The position numbers were made by a program, and so were the translations under genes. Under the pieces are notes generated by a model, which was given only the letters and a program-made list of their open reading frames with translations, had not been told where the DNA came from and ran no database searches. 64,000 nt of DNA from Campanula takesimana (lineage: Eukaryota; Streptophyta; Magnoliopsida; Asterales; Campanulaceae): the NCBI GenBank assembly GCA_026119855.1, contig JAOWBW010000147.1:992001-1056000 (forward strand), given 5' to 3'. Of the stretch, positions 1 through 12,220 are shown one piece after another. The first letter of the stretch is position 1, and every line of letters starts with the position of its first letter.

Positions 1-2806
1 ATGCTGCATAATCTGCATCTGAGTAACCTATAAGATCAAAATTTGAATCTCTGGAGTACCAAAGTCCAAGGTTAATAGTCCCAGATAGATATCGAATAAT
101 ACGTTTAACAGCAATAAGATGTGCTTCTCTAGGATCCGCTTGATAACGAGCACAAACACAAACACTAAACATGATATCTGGCCTACTAGCAGTTAAGTAA
201 AGAAGAGAACCAATCATACCTCGGTATAAGGTTTGATCAACCTTTTTACCTTTCAAGTGTTTATCTAACTTGTTACCAGTAGCCATAGGAGTGTCATATG
301 CCTTTGCATTTTCAAGTCCAAATTTCTTGATAAGGTCCTTTGTGTACTTTGCTTGATTGAGGAAGATGCCTTCAGCACATTGTTTAATTTGAAGCCCAAG
401 GAAGAATGTTAATTCTCCCATCATGCTCATCCCAAATTTGTTTTTCATTAGGTTCTCAAATCGCTTACACAACAATTCATTAGTAGAACCAAAAATAATA
501 TCATCTACATATATTTGAACTAATAAAGTATGATCATGATATTTAGCAATGAATAGAGTTGTGTCGATCTTACCACGCTTGAAGCCTTTCTCTAAGAGAA
601 ATTTAGATAGAGTATCATACCATTCACGTGGAGCTTGTTTGAGTCCATATAAAGCTTTACGGAGTTTGTAAACATGATTTGGAAATTTAGGATCTTCAAA
701 TCCGGGCAGTTGAGCAACAAAGACTGTTTCTTGAAGTTCACCATTGAGGAATGTACTCTTTACATCCATTTGATATAACTTGAATCTTTTGAAAGAGGCA
801 TAAGCTAAAAATATCCTTATAGCTTCAAGTCTTGCAACGGGGGCAAAAGTTTCATCATAATCAATGCCTTCTTCTTGTCTGTATCCTTGTGCAACCAACC
901 TAGCTTTGTTCCTTATGATGCTTCCATTCTCATCCATCTTGTTTCGGAACACCCACTTTGTACCAATCACTCCTTAATCTTGTGGCCTTGGAACTAAGGT
1001 CCAAACTTTGCATCTTTCAAATTGGTTGAGCTCTTCTTGCATAGCAACAACCCAACTTCAGTCTTGGAGTGCCTCATCAACTTTATTGGGTTCAACTTGA
1101 GATATAAATGCGGTAAGTGCATCATAGTTTGATCTTCTTGTTCGAACACCAGAATGCAAATCACCAATGATATTCTGAATTGGGTGATCTCTAACCTCAC
1201 GAACTTCTTGAGGTATATCTGGTTGAGTTGATGGTGGTTGTAAATCTTCTAGTGGTACATCATTTGTGCCTTCCCAATCATAAGTAATTTGAGGGATAGG
1301 TTCTTCCACATTAATGGGTGTTTCAACTTCAACTCCATTTGAGGTAGCAGCAGATGTGGTAGCTTCTGGTGCTTCATGAGAGGTAGATGGAGGTGTAGTT
1401 GAGGTAGATGTATTTCTTTGAGTTAATTGATTTTGTGGTTGATTTGTACCTGTCTCATTAAGCTCAACAAAATCATCAGCAACATTTGGAGCCATATGTG
1501 GCTCAAGGAGAGAATGTTCATCAAAAGTGACATGGACAGATTCAACTATCTTAAGAGTGGTTTTATTAAATACACGAAAAGCTTTTGAGTGTTTAGCATA
1601 CCTAATAAATATACCTTCATCGGCCTTAGGAGCAAATTTACCTCGATGTTCTTTACCGCTGTAGAGTATGAAGCATTTGCATCCAAATATCTTGAAGTAT
1701 GCTATGTTGGGGGTTCTTCCTCTCCAAAGTTCATAAGGAGTTTTTTTGTAGGTCTTGTTGATGAGGGATCTATTTTGAGTGAAGCATGCTGTGTTGACTG
1801 CTTCAGCCCAAAAGTATTAAGGTAGCTTTGCTTCAGCAATCATTGTCTTTCCAGCCTCTATCAACGTTCTGTTCTTCCTTTCCAAAACACCATTTTGTTG
1901 AGGAACTCTAGCAGCAGAGAAGTTGTGGTCAATACCATGGTCATCACAGTACTGAGCTACACCGTTGTTCTTGAATTTTGTACCGTTGTCGGATCGAATA
2001 CTAACGATGTCATCTTCTTTTTGTGTTTGGAGCTGTCTAAAGAGTGATGTCAAAATGTCATAGCAATCATCCTTTGAGATCATAATTTCAACCCACGTAT
2101 ATCTTGAATAGTCGTCTACCACAACTAAGGTATATCTATTTCCACCAATACTTGCGGTAGTAATAGGTCCAAACAAATCCATATGTAGCAGCTGCAAACA
2201 TTTTGAAGTTGAAGGTGTCATCTTGCTGGAGAAAGACGCCTTTGGTTGTTTGCCTAGTTGACATGTTGTGCACTTCTCATCGTGGTGAGCAGCTACTTTG
2301 GGTAGACCACGAACTAGATTTTCTCTTCCAATCTTGGATAGATACTTGAAGTTTAAGTGACTTAGTCTTTTGTGCCACAGCCAACTATTTTCGCTAACAT
2401 TCTTTTCTACAAAACAGAGATTAGAAGAAATGCAAGATGAAGTAAAATCAACAATATAAACATTTTTCTTACGAATCCCTTTAAGCAAGGTGACGCCGGA
2501 TGTGCCATCCTTGATGAGACAGAAATTTGAAGTGAAGTGGCATTGCAATCCTTTGTCACAGAACTGAGATATTGAGAGTAAATTGTGTTGTAGACCAATA
2601 ACTAGAGAGACTTCTTGGATGATGATTTTTCCCTTTCGAATGACTCCATATCCTACAGTCTTTCCTTTGTTATTATCTCCGAAGGTTACTGATGGCCCTT
2701 TTTCTTCATGGACATCTTCTAATAAATTGATATCCCCGGTCATGTGCCTTGAGCAGCCACTATCGAGATACCATAAACTTGATTTATCCTTGAAGTGTCC
2801 AGCCAT
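1..2806 (-). pseudogene. copia pol: protease, integrase, reverse transcriptase, RNase H start (broken)
   Basis: One reading frame on the minus strand covers this stretch. An aspartic protease motif (LDSGCSRHMTGD) lies near 2760. A pre-integrase H-H-C-C zinc region follows near 2380-2260. The integrase core is at about 2190-1850, with DLFG, SDNGT and LERKN carrying the expected D, D and E. The reverse transcriptase has GLKQAP near 645 and an intact YVDD near 510. RNase H begins with YSDADYA at the window edge. In-frame stops sit at 1819-1817, 1060-1058 and 976-974. The catalytic motifs survive but the protein cannot be made whole. The acidic, Ser/Thr/Pro-rich link between integrase and reverse transcriptase (about 1495-1060) is typical of copia polyproteins. 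Confidence 0.9.
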
Positions 2807-2875
2807 TACGCAGAGGACCTATAAAATAAACATTTAAGAACAAGGTCCCCTTTTTATTCTTTTGGGTCCAAAGGG

Positions 2876-5166
2876 TTAGAAATTTTTAACAACCCACACT
2901 TGCCTCACAGAAGGGGGTTTAAGCCTTCTGGGATTTGGTGTGAATCTTAAAAGACATTCAGCAGCCTTGTGACCATAATCATCACACACGGAGCAATGGT
3001 GGAAGCCACCCAACTGAGGGTTAACAAACTTCGTTGAGGTCTTAAGCACAACATTGTTTACTGGTATGGATGAGGTCTCCTTAACAAAATTCATCCTTTT
3101 GAATGTTGCTGCCTTGCCGCCACTAGCGGTCGATGGCCTCCATGCGGTTGCCATCTTCCTTTGTGCGGTCGATTGACCACGCGGCAAGTTCACGCGGTAG
3201 GGAGCACCATCTGCCTTGCTAGAGGAAGCCTCTGCGGTAGGTTCATCCATGGCAATTCCTTTCAACTTTGCCTTTCCAGTTTGTTTCTTAGGGTAGACAT
3301 AGTTGAACTCTAGTTTCTTCTTTGGTTCTTGTCCTACACCCTTTGAAACATAATGTTTAGCTTTTGACCCTTCCAAAGTTTGCTGGGTAAATTTCTCATT
3401 TCTTTCACAACAAGATGCACATTTAAAGTTGTCACTAGTTTGGAATCCCAAGCCTTCCTTATCACCACTAGACTTTTGGGATTCTAAGATTTTTTCAATA
3501 GTGACACGAGAATTGGTCCACTCATTAGTGGTCCTTTTCAGGTCGTTTATCTCAGCAACCAATTCTTCATTTTTAACTTTAAATATAGCATTTTGTTCTT
3601 CTAAGAAATGGTTTCGTTCAGTAAGAGGAGTCATGCTCTTGATCTTCTCCTTAAGGAGGGTGAGTTCAGATCTTAGTAGAGATTTCTCCGTCTTAAGCTG
3701 GGAAATTTCTTCAGTTGAAAGTGCTAAAGCTTCCTTCATGCCAGAGAATTTACTAATTACGTGTTCAGCTTTTGCAAACATCTTTTCTTGTTCATCGGGG
3801 GAAATGTCAAACTTGACTTGAGGTATGGTAGACAGAACTTCCTTCACTTTGGGGTTTAGTAGAGCCTTCTTTGCTGCACTCACATCACATCTTGAAAATA
3901 GAAGATCACCATTCTTTTGAACCGGAGTTAGGAATCCTTTTTCAGCAAGTTCATCGGCCTTATAACTTATCCGTTTAGGTTTTGCATTTGGTGAGCGACG
4001 ATTTTCATTATCATCCTCATCATCGGACTGAACGACCAAACAGATGTGACCTCTTCAGAATCCTCATCGCTTTCATCAGAGTCTGACTCTATCCAATTAG
4101 CTAACTCTTTTGAGGTAGAGTCTTCTTCAGCCATCATTTCCTTTTGCTTTGAATACCTTGGAGTAAAGTTACTTTTCTTCTTCATATACTCGTACTTGGG
4201 AATTGGACATTCTGATGCGAAGTGACCTGGTTTCCTGCAATTAAAACAAACAAGATCTTCCTTCTTCTTGGAGAAGTTGAAGTTCTCTTTCTTCTTTGAA
4301 GGGCTGCTCCTTGAAAACCTAGTTGGAGTTTTGCTTGATGATCCGGGTCTTGCTGTCTTTCTGAACTTTTGGAATCTTTTCACGAACATAGCAAAATCAT
4401 CATCATCCATATCAAGTAAATCTGATGTGGAGATTTTTGAATCTTCTTCCTCGATCACTTCTTCCTTTTGAGCGACCAACGATAAGCTCTTTGTTTTTCC
4501 TTCCATTTCAGCAATGTTGTTAAGCTTGATATCAAAGACCTTGAGGTTGGCATAGAGGCTTTTGAGAGACTTATCATCTGGTAGCTTGGTATCTTCAAGA
4601 GTGTTTCCTTTGTGAAGATATTGCGAACCAAGAGCGGCATGAAAATTAACATTGATTTCTTTCTTGGTAAGCTTCTTTCCGAGTGCTGTATAAGTACTCA
4701 CGATCTCACAATAACGATCATAAGTGGCTCTTAGTGATTCACCGGGGATCTTAGCAAAGTTGTTGAATCTTCTTTGAATTGCAAACTTTTTGCTTTCCTT
4801 GCAAGCTTGATCTCCTTTGATGTAATCTTCAATTGCATCCCAAAGTTCTTTTGCAGTAGAACATTCCATGATCTGTCAACGCTGTGACGTACTCAAGGTA
4901 CTTAAAAGTATGCTCTTTGCTTTCACATCCATTCCAACCAATCTCTTTTCTTCATCGGTCCATTCAGCTTTTGGTTTCTTGAGAGTCGGATTTGCACCAT
5001 TGGTTTCTGGATCCGGATTAGCTTTCATTGGGAAGTATGGTCCAATGGTAAGACAATCACCAAGTTGCTCGTCCATAGAGTAGAACTAATTTAGAATGCT
5101 GTGCTTCCATACGTCAAAATTATCTTCGTCGAACGCTGGAACGTGAGTGAAGTTAACCGTTGCCAT
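2876..5166 (-). pseudogene. copia gag with two CCHC-like knuckles (broken)
   Basis: The best start is the ATG at 5166, about 75 bases inside the primer site, giving MATVNFTHVPAFDEDNF. In-frame stops follow near 5088 and at 4878-4876. The main gag body runs 4869-4040 with the zinc knuckle CFNCRKPGHFASEC near 4240-4200. A frameshift near 4040 moves the frame into a further stretch to 2876, rich in charged heptad-like segments (probable coiled coil, about 3800-3480) and ending with a second knuckle-like CSVCDDYGHKAAEC near 2990-2950. Three more stops separate it from the protease at 2806. Gag packages the element RNA into cytoplasmic particles; this copy is dead. Confidence 0.85.
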
Positions 5167-5241
5167 AGTTTTCTGACTTGCCATTTTGAATCGGCACCCA
5201 AGCTGTTAAGCTTGAAAAACAGAAGTTTTATAAAGGTGTTT

Positions 5242-5253
5242 GCTCTGATACCA
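5242..5253 (-). other. primer-binding site, initiator Met tRNA
   Basis: On the minus strand this reads TGGTATCAGAGC, the complement of the 3' end of plant initiator Met tRNA. It lies two bases inside the LTR boundary at 5256 and fixes the polarity of the element as minus. Confidence 0.9.
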
Positions 5254-5255
5254 CT

Positions 5256-6606
5256 TGTTGGTCCCAAAGACACAACAAGGGTATGAGAAAGGAGGCTAGA
5301 GGGGGGGGTGAATAGCCTACTTAAAATTTCAACCCTTTTCAAAATTCAACCAAGTGCTTACAATCTTGAGTTTTGCGGTCAAGTAATAAACCGCGCAGTC
5401 AAGGTGTAATATGAATAGTGGAAGTTTTTGATAGAAATAAGGTAAGGTTGTTTTGATAAAAATCTCTAACTAGAAGCTCACTCACGACAAGCACAATGTG
5501 GAGAACAAACAAACACAATTCACAACACGTTTGAATATCTGAAAGATCAAACACTAAACGACAAGCACAATTAATATTAACAATAAAGAACAAGATGAAC
5601 AATACTTGAAAGTAAATTTGCAGAAAGTAAAATGACACAAGTATTTGGAAAGGTTCGATCTGTTAAAAGATCTACGTCCTTTACCAAGATGGTCAGTCTT
5701 GGATTTTGAATGGAGGTATATATTGATTCTTGAGTGTACAGATTACAGAGATGAAGCTTTGAATCAACACCTACTTTCTATGAAGAATAAATCCTAGACT
5801 TAGACCAGTGTATCCCTTTTGATTCAATCTATGTGATTGATCAATTGGGGTGAGTGTGAGTGTGTAAGAATCAGAAGCTCTTTAAAATCTAAGTGATTGT
5901 AGAGCCTAATGAATCTTAAGTGTTACAAGGCTTGAGATGACTTGTTTGTTGCTGGAGATCTTTGAAGGTTTGAAGGTGAGTTCTTTGAAGATTCAAAGGA
6001 TTCTGGAAATCTTGAGTATGATCTTCAATCACCAAGTATTTCAACAGCAATTTCTCTCTTAGAATCTCAGCTGTCTTCAATGAAGAACTTAAGGGCTATT
6101 TATAGCATTGAATGAGAAAATAGCTGTTGGATTTACTTGGGCTCCAAGTTGAAGGACAATGAGCTGTTGAATTCTTATTGGAGCTCAATCAGAGTTTGTC
6201 CTTTTTGCAGATAAGAGGTGGTCCCACTTAGATAAATTCAAATTTGAATTACTTGGGATCCAAGTTCTTCAACGTTCTAAACTAACCATAGTTTGACCAT
6301 GGTTAAGTTTGAACAAACTTGGGTTCTTGGACAACTTCATCATTTTAGGTCAAGGCCTCACGGTCGAGTGGCTTGCGGTCGAGGGGTCAAATGTGACCTG
6401 TCAAGATATGCCACAAAGCTCACGATCAAGTGATTCACGGTCAAGTGGTCTTCCACGGTCAGGTGGTCTACCACGGTCAAGGTCTTGACCACTAAAATTC
6501 CAGACTTAGAAAATTTTCAGCCTATCAATCTAAAGCCTATACTATCAAAGTGGACTATTCTAAAAATGAAGTTTAACACTTCTTACAATATATCCTAAAG
6601 TCCACA
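5256..6606 (-). repeat. 5' LTR of the Sirevirus-like element (outer end approximate)
   Basis: The inner end is set by the primer site; the LTR begins on the plus strand with TGTTGGTCCC. The outer end is uncertain: CA dinucleotides at 6587 and 6606 both fit, and gypsy sequence starts just beyond. The length would be 1.33-1.35 kb. The LTR contains a G8 run followed by GTGAATAGCC near 5301-5318 and a cluster of GGTCAAGTGGTC-like repeats at about 6356-6490. No second LTR is available for comparison. Confidence 0.75.
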
Positions 6607-6659
6607 AAAGATAAAATTAGGTTATGGGATCAATCAAATCTAGGAGTGGTTTATAATAA

Positions 6660-7754
6660 TCATACCCAACAAACAGCCTCATCGAAAATGCGATTTTCAG
6701 GAAGTTCGAAACCCTCATCGTCCTCATATGCAGCCTCATTAAACAACGCTCTTTTGCCGTTCTTCTTGCAATCAGATTGTCGATGACCGATTTCCCCACA
6801 ACTGAAACACCGAGTATTATTGGTTGCCAGACGAGATGGTTGCCCTGCAGTTGGTGATTTGTTGGCGGTAGTGGCTGGTGTCCCCCCAGAAACTGCACCA
6901 CTCGAAACCGCACCACTGCTGCCATTGAAACGCCGTGACTGCTTCTCCACTGCCAGAGCTCACTGATGTGCCTCTGAAATGGTCCCGATGTCAAACATGT
7001 TGAGAGTGTCCTGCAGAGTAAGACGCAGACCCCCAATGTACCTAGCCACCATCTGATCATCAGTCTCCTGAATCTCAATACGCGCCATCAACTGATAAAA
7101 TTCTGTCGTATAATCGTCCACTGATTTCGGTCCCTATTTCAGATTCTGCAACCTCTGGTACAAGGTACGCTGATAGTTGTACGGTAGAAAAGCAGCCCTC
7201 ATCTGCTTCTTCATTTTGTCCCAAGTCACAATCTTAGATTTTCCCAGTCGCACACGAGAAAGCTTCAACTGCTGCCACCACACTGATGCCCTGCCTCTCA
7301 ACCGTGTGGCGATTAAAGGTACTCTTCGTTCCTCCGGCACCCCCTTAAAATCTAAAACTTCCTCCAATGTTGCAAGCCAGTCCAGAAATTCCTCGGCCTG
7401 TAACCCACCGTGAAATTCTTGGATCTCTGTTCTCATACCCGCTTCCCAGCGTCAATTGTCATCTTCGACTGGAACCCTAGGTTGTCGATGACGGACCTGT
7501 GGAATTTCCTCATAAAACTCGCCAGCCTCACCATCATCTTCCACTTCCCAATCCTTCTGTCTCTGGTGATGTCCACCAGTCCGTGGAAATCGCTAATTCA
7601 GACGTTCAAACATGTCGGCCATCCTTTCGGTTAAAACCTCCATGATTTGGTCCATGCGAGGGTCTAAGATCTGTGCGATTCGCTCCTGAAGCGCATCCTC
7701 CTCACGATCAAAGGCACCTCCCACAGTGGTTTTTTTCTGCCCCTTCAGTGGCAT
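6660..7754 (-). pseudogene. gypsy gag (four in-frame stops)
   Basis: The frame opens at ATG 7754 (MPLKGQKKTT) and stays in one frame to 6660. It shows the retrotransposon gag domain with the typical FLDWLATLEEVLDFKGV segment near 7390, VWWQQL near 7270 and a CCHC knuckle CFSCGEIGHRQSDC near 6820-6780. Stops occur near 7591, 7452, at 7136-7134 and near 6963. At least two of these (at TGG or CAA/CAG sites) look like C-to-T or G-to-A transitions, as expected for methylated DNA decaying. The product would be the particle protein of a gypsy element. After 6660 the frame is lost and the sequence ends at the neighbouring copia LTR. Confidence 0.85.
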
Positions 7755-7796
7755 TGCATCCAATCCCTAGGAATGAACCGGATCTTGATACCAACT

Positions 7797-8250
7797 GACG
7801 TAGTGGAAGACTTGATAAAGATTAATCACAGAACTTCGCTCGAGAAATTCAGCGATCAACCGTCAATTTTCGCTCGAGAAAATTGAAGAGTAATGATTAA
7901 TATCATAAAATGGAAAAACTGCCTCACAAAACCCTAGAACAAAGTATAAATAAGTCTGGAAAAAACCCTAATTCGAAATAACCCTAAAACAGTCAAAAAG
8001 ACGAAAATATCCAAAAACTAAGAAAAGATGGTAAAAACTTCATCGGGCCTTTTGAGGGCCTTAGAAGCGGATTTTGGACTTTTTATGGGCCGCTCAAGGG
8101 GCAAAGCCCGATGACTCTTGTTCCTCTCGAAAAGACGCTCGTTTTGATATGCTGTGCGTCCCGTAACTCCTCCGGAGTCAAAAGTTATGCCCATTCCCGC
8201 GTTGTCGCTCAAACGACTCCAAAAACGACTCCGCAATTATGTCCGCATCA
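7797..8250 (-). repeat. LTR of the gypsy fragment
   Basis: On the plus strand it begins TGACGTAGTGG, three bases beyond the primer-site remnant, and the best CA-type outer end is GTCCGCATCA at 8250. That gives about 454 bp. No partner LTR is in the window, so the outer end rests on the terminal dinucleotide only. Confidence 0.6.
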
Positions 8251-8307
8251 CGACTATATGAACTAATGAGAGATAGTTGACCTTTATATTTTATTTTCTT
8301 CATGAAT

Positions 8308-8570
8308 CACTACTACATATTGAAACTTAGGAGGCGCACCTTAGATAGCGCTTTTATAAAGCACTATAGTAGAGGTGCCCTAGGATAGCGCATAAGCTTC
8401 TTGAGTTTAATAATCAAGTCGTAAGGAAAAAAAATCATTTTTTTAAAAAAAATAGCTACTATAGCGCATATAAATTAAACGCTATCGGTGGAAATAACTA
8501 AGATAATACATAATAGAAGCGCTACCTTATCCGGCGCTTCATAAGCGATAATTTATTTAAGTTTTTTCTT
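8308..8570 (+). mobile_element. CACTA-element terminus with TAGCGC subterminal repeats (orphan end)
   Basis: It starts CACTACTACATATTGA and continues with CTTAGG, then repeated TAGCGC/GCGCTA units such as TTAGATAGCGCTTTTATAAA. The layout matches the 5' end of the complete CACTA element at 24705, so both belong to one family. No matching inverted end was found before 24.7 kb, so the partner end is lost or very diverged. Confidence 0.65.
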
Positions 8571-9518
8571 TCGGGGTTTGTCTAATTTTGCTAGAAATTT
8601 ACCTGCGCCCTTTAGTTCTATCCTTCGACCCGTTGCCTAAACTGATCGCTAGCTACTACAAAACATGCGACCATAATAGCTCCCCGGAGACGAAGACGAC
8701 GACGACGACAGAAGAAGCAACACCCTTCCCCATCCATCGTCAGGCCCGACTATTCACCCTTCCCTAGCCATCCATCGCCAAGCCCTTCAATTTTTTTCTC
8801 CATTAACACCTTCGACCAAACAACCCTTCATACAAGAATTGCACAAAATCCATCGTCGTTTTGTTCTGCACAATCATCATCTCCATGGTCGTGAGGGTAA
8901 ATACTCTAACACTCAGTCTCGGGTTTCCATGATTTCAGTTTCATCAATTTCCTCAAGTTCAAACTTTTCCAAATTCAAGATTAGGGCTTAATTGTCCGCC
9001 TTCAATTTTTGATTAGAAATTACAATTTTGAAACCTAAATTCGAAATTTTAATATGAAATTGAAACCCTAATGTCCAAATTTTAAATCTGGGGAGAGGAG
9101 AAGTCAAATTTGAGTATTTGGTTGAGAATTTGGGCATAAAGAAATTGTATGATTTCTGAAATTGTATCATTTAATTTCTGCGATTTTGGGTTCTTGTCAT
9201 GGATTGCTTTGTTTATATTTCCGGACCTTTCAACTATACAAGCCTTGTATGATCTCCAATATAACCTTAATGATTAAATTATCAATGGTGGCAATTCGCT
9301 TGGGAATGGAGGAAGTAAAATATATGATTTCTTCTTAGTATAGTTCGTTTTCTTGATTAGTTATAAGTAATATTTATATTTTTGTGCGTCAAAGGAGTAT
9401 GTAATAGTTTTATGGAAGTGTCTCCATCATTTTGGGTCTTCATTGCATTAATAAAACGTACGAAGTGTTAGAATGTATGCTATATACTTGTGTTTTTTTA
9501 ATACGTACATACGCTATA
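8571..9518. other. no gene recognised; possible inside of the orphan CACTA element
   Basis: This stretch has a C-rich, UTR-like segment (about 8640-8900) with a short GAC repeat near 8690-8710 and an ATG at 8883 in good context followed almost at once by a splice-donor-like GGTAAATAC. The rest is AT-rich and intron-like. It could be the first exon and intron of a captured gene, but I recognise no protein. Confidence 0.3.
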
Positions 9519-9523
9519 CGTAT

Positions 9524-10183
9524 TGTTAGGAATATGCATTTGAATCAATATGCATATTGGATAAGGCTAGATCCACAAAAAGTTCGGTAATTCCTGGGAC
9601 TGAGAATTATGAATTCATTTTGGAAAGGGATTAAGGATTTATTCAAGAATAAGGATTGTGGTGTCCTTATGAGAATATAATTGCTTTGTCTATAAGAAAA
9701 AGGAAATCCTTTTGATACAAGGATTAAGGTTTAATTAGGTTTCTTATTGGTATAAGGAATTGTTCAAGAATTAGGAAAGTTGTTTCTTAATGAGAATAGA
9801 ATTACTTTGTACACAAGAAATAGGATTCCTTATCCTTTTAGGGTTTTAGTTATTTATTTATGAATATAAATACAACCCTTCCCTTAGCATAATAATCAAC
9901 TTGTAACTTGTCGACTAGAGCTAGAACTAGAGAGTTGTTTAAGATGCTCAAGAAGTTAGACAGAAGTTCCAAATCTGTAATTCTACATCTAGGTTGCCAT
10001 AGTCAGGAATTACTGTGATCAATAATTCATGCAACTAGATTAGTGAGATTTGTATATGTGATCTCCATATTAATAATATATTCTTCCTCCGCCCGTGGAC
10101 GTAGCCAAATTGGTGAACCACGTAAATCTGTGTTCTTGTGATTGATTTACTTTTCTCATAAAGTCTTGTTAATTGCTCTAACA
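9524..10183 (+). repeat. 5' LTR (660 bp)
   Basis: It begins TGTTAGGAATATG and ends GCTCTAACA. Its end is also seen, inverted, in the solo LTR at 38072. Confidence 0.9.
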
Positions 10184-11022
10184 AATACTAACTGAGCTTT
10201 GGTTCGTTGTTAGAGATTCAAGGTTCTGCTGCAGAAAACAAGAAGATGGGTAAAGAATCGGAATCGATCAACAAGTTCAACGGGAGGAATAATTATTAGT
10301 CTCTGGTAGATCAAGATGAGTGGACATGCACCGAACGTACAGTCTGCGTGCAGTGCACGTGCATTTCGTGTGCAAAAAACGTGCATTGCACGTGCAACTT
10401 CCGTGCAAAAATTTGGTGTCTAGGTTGGACAAAAATCAAGACAAGCCATGTTGGAAAAAACAAGTCTTATTGACACCCTCATGGCAAGTAGATTTAGCAC
10501 AGACACCCAGTCAGCAGGAATAGTTGCGGAAGGTTCTAGCAAGAAGAAGAATTCTCAAAAATAGCAAGAAAAAGAATTCTCAATAATCTTCTAGCAAGAT
10601 GGGCTCGAGACTTGATGAAGTTTGTAATTTCTACAAGAATGGTGATGGATTCTCTAGAGGAGAGAGCGCATTCACAAATCATCATGGGTCTTGGTGATGA
10701 TGTTCTCGTGGCGGTTGCAATGGGAAATAGTGACATCGGTGAAGATTTTGCTCTAGTTGTGGAAGAAGGCTCATGGTGAGACAATGAGTGGATTCTAGAC
10801 TCAAAGCTAGAGTATAGTAGGATGGTTGAGAAATAGGTGAAGCCAGTTACTAAAGTTGAGGGTGAACGGGCAGATGATCCACAGTCGGTAGATCAACATC
10901 CACAGAATGGCGGAAGGGGAGAGATATGTTATGTTGCGAAGGATGTGGCTTAAGGTGGAGTTGTGTCAGTGTTTCCTAGATCTGGATTATTGATAGGGGA
11001 GATTAAAAGTCAAGGTGGAGAT

Positions 11023-11681
11023 TGTTGGGAATATGCCTATGAATCAATATGCGTATTAGTTAAGGATAGATCCGCAACAAGTTCGGTAAATCCTGGGACT
11101 GAGAATTATGAATTCCTTTTGGAAATGATTAAGGATTTATTCAAGAATAAGGATTGTGGTGTCCTTTTGAGAATATAATTGCTTTCTCTCTAAGAAAAAG
11201 GAAATCCTTTTGATACATGGATTAAAGTTTAATTAGGTTTCTTATTGGTACAAGGAATTGTTCAAGAATTAGGAAAGTTGTTTCCTAATGAGAATAGAAT
11301 AACTCTGTACACAAGAAATATGATTCCTTATCTTTTTAGGGTTTTAGTTATTTATTTATGACTATAAATACAACCCTTCCCTTAGCATAATAATCAACTT
11401 GTAAACTTGTCGGCTAGAGCTAGAACTAGATAGTAGTTCAAGATGCTCAAGAAGTTAGACAGAAGTTTAAAATCTGTAATCTAGATCTAGGTTGGCACAG
11501 TCAGGAATTATTGTGATTAATAATTCGTGCAACTAGATTAGTGAGATTTGTATATGTGATCTCCATATTAATAATATATTTTTCCTCCGCCCGTGGACGT
11601 AACCAAATTGGTGAACCACGTAAATCTGTGTTCTTGTGATTGATTTAGTGTTCTCATCAAGTCTTGTTAATTGCTCTAACA
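11023..11681 (+). repeat. 3' LTR (659 bp)
   Basis: It begins TGTTGGGAATATG after a purine-rich stretch (AAGTCAAGGTGGAGA) and ends GCTCTAACA, followed by the target duplication CGTAT. Confidence 0.9.
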
Positions 11682-11686
11682 CGTAT

Positions 11687-12220
11687 TATTGGATACAATT
11701 TGTTAATTTGTTTAATTGGACCCTTTACCATCCTGACAAATTTAATCAAATCAGTTGTATATATTCTGTGTACCATTGTTGTTGTTAGATAATATTTTCA
11801 TGTTTTTTAACCAATCTTATTCTTATATCCCCGTCCCTTATTGATTCTGTCCACGTGAAGGTATGAACAATTATACTTCCTTGATGATGTATCGCCTGAT
11901 CGAGTTAGTGTCTATGCATGTGGTTCCCCAAGCAAGGGATTATATGTTGATGGTGATGCAGAGATACTAAATTTACATAATGAACATTGGGGGTTGCTTC
12001 ATGACATATCGTCTGATCGAGTTAGTGTCTATGCCTATGCCTGATTCAATATTTTTTCCCTTCACTTGGTTTCTTTGGCATTGATTCTTTTATTATTTTT
12101 CTTTTATGCATTCTTTGATTATGTTGTTGGTGAAACACTTTAACAGAAGCAAAATGCTGATCAACCAAGCCATGCCACTTCATCTAAAAATCATTTGTTG
12201 ATTAAATAATGACTTCTAAA
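11687..12220 (+). other. intergenic stretch with an exon-like segment (11866-12051)
   Basis: A segment at 11866-12051 reads open with protein-like composition (YFLDDVSPDRVSVYACG ... NEHWGLLHDISSDRV) and contains a direct repeat of about 35 bp (about 11886-11920 and 12003-12037). It follows an ACGTGAAGGT sequence and ends at TGA. I recognise no family. The rest is AT-rich with no signal. Confidence 0.25.

Larger units (their letters stand above)
1..6606 (-). mobile_element. Sirevirus-like Ty1/copia retrotransposon, cut by the left window edge
   Basis: Reading leftward on the minus strand the order is 5' LTR (about 6606-5256), initiator-Met primer site (5253-5242), gag (5166-2876), protease, integrase, reverse transcriptase and the start of RNase H, which runs off position 1. 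Integrase before reverse transcriptase is the copia order. The very long gag with two CCHC-type knuckles, the long LTR and its G-rich stretch near 5301 resemble the SIRE/Maximus lineage; that lineage call is from memory of the family. The frame carries several in-frame stops and at least one frameshift, so it is not coding-competent. The 3' LTR and target duplication lie outside the window. It abuts a decayed gypsy gag at about 6607 and probably inserted into it. Confidence 0.9.
6607..8250 (-). mobile_element. Ty3/gypsy fragment: 5' LTR and gag only
   Basis: Minus-strand order is LTR (8250-7797), a primer-site remnant (7793-7786, TGGTATCA) and gag (7754-6660). Nothing of pol is present because the Sirevirus-like element begins at about 6607. 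The missing pol probably lies left of that element, outside the window. Gag has four in-frame stops, so this is an old copy. Confidence 0.8.
9524..11681 (+). mobile_element. non-autonomous LTR retrotransposon, target duplication CGTAT
   Basis: Two direct LTRs (9524-10183 and 11023-11681) flank an 839-bp inside, and CGTAT is present on both sides (9519-9523 and 11682-11686). The primer site after the first LTR is degraded (only GAGCTTTGG remains near 10192). The inside holds pieces of a copia-type gag: a start near 10246 (MGKESESINKFNG), an in-frame stop soon after, and DSLEERAHSQIIMGL near 10645-10690. No protease, integrase or reverse transcriptase is present. The LTRs are roughly 95% alike by eye, so the insertion is not recent. 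Confidence 0.9.
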
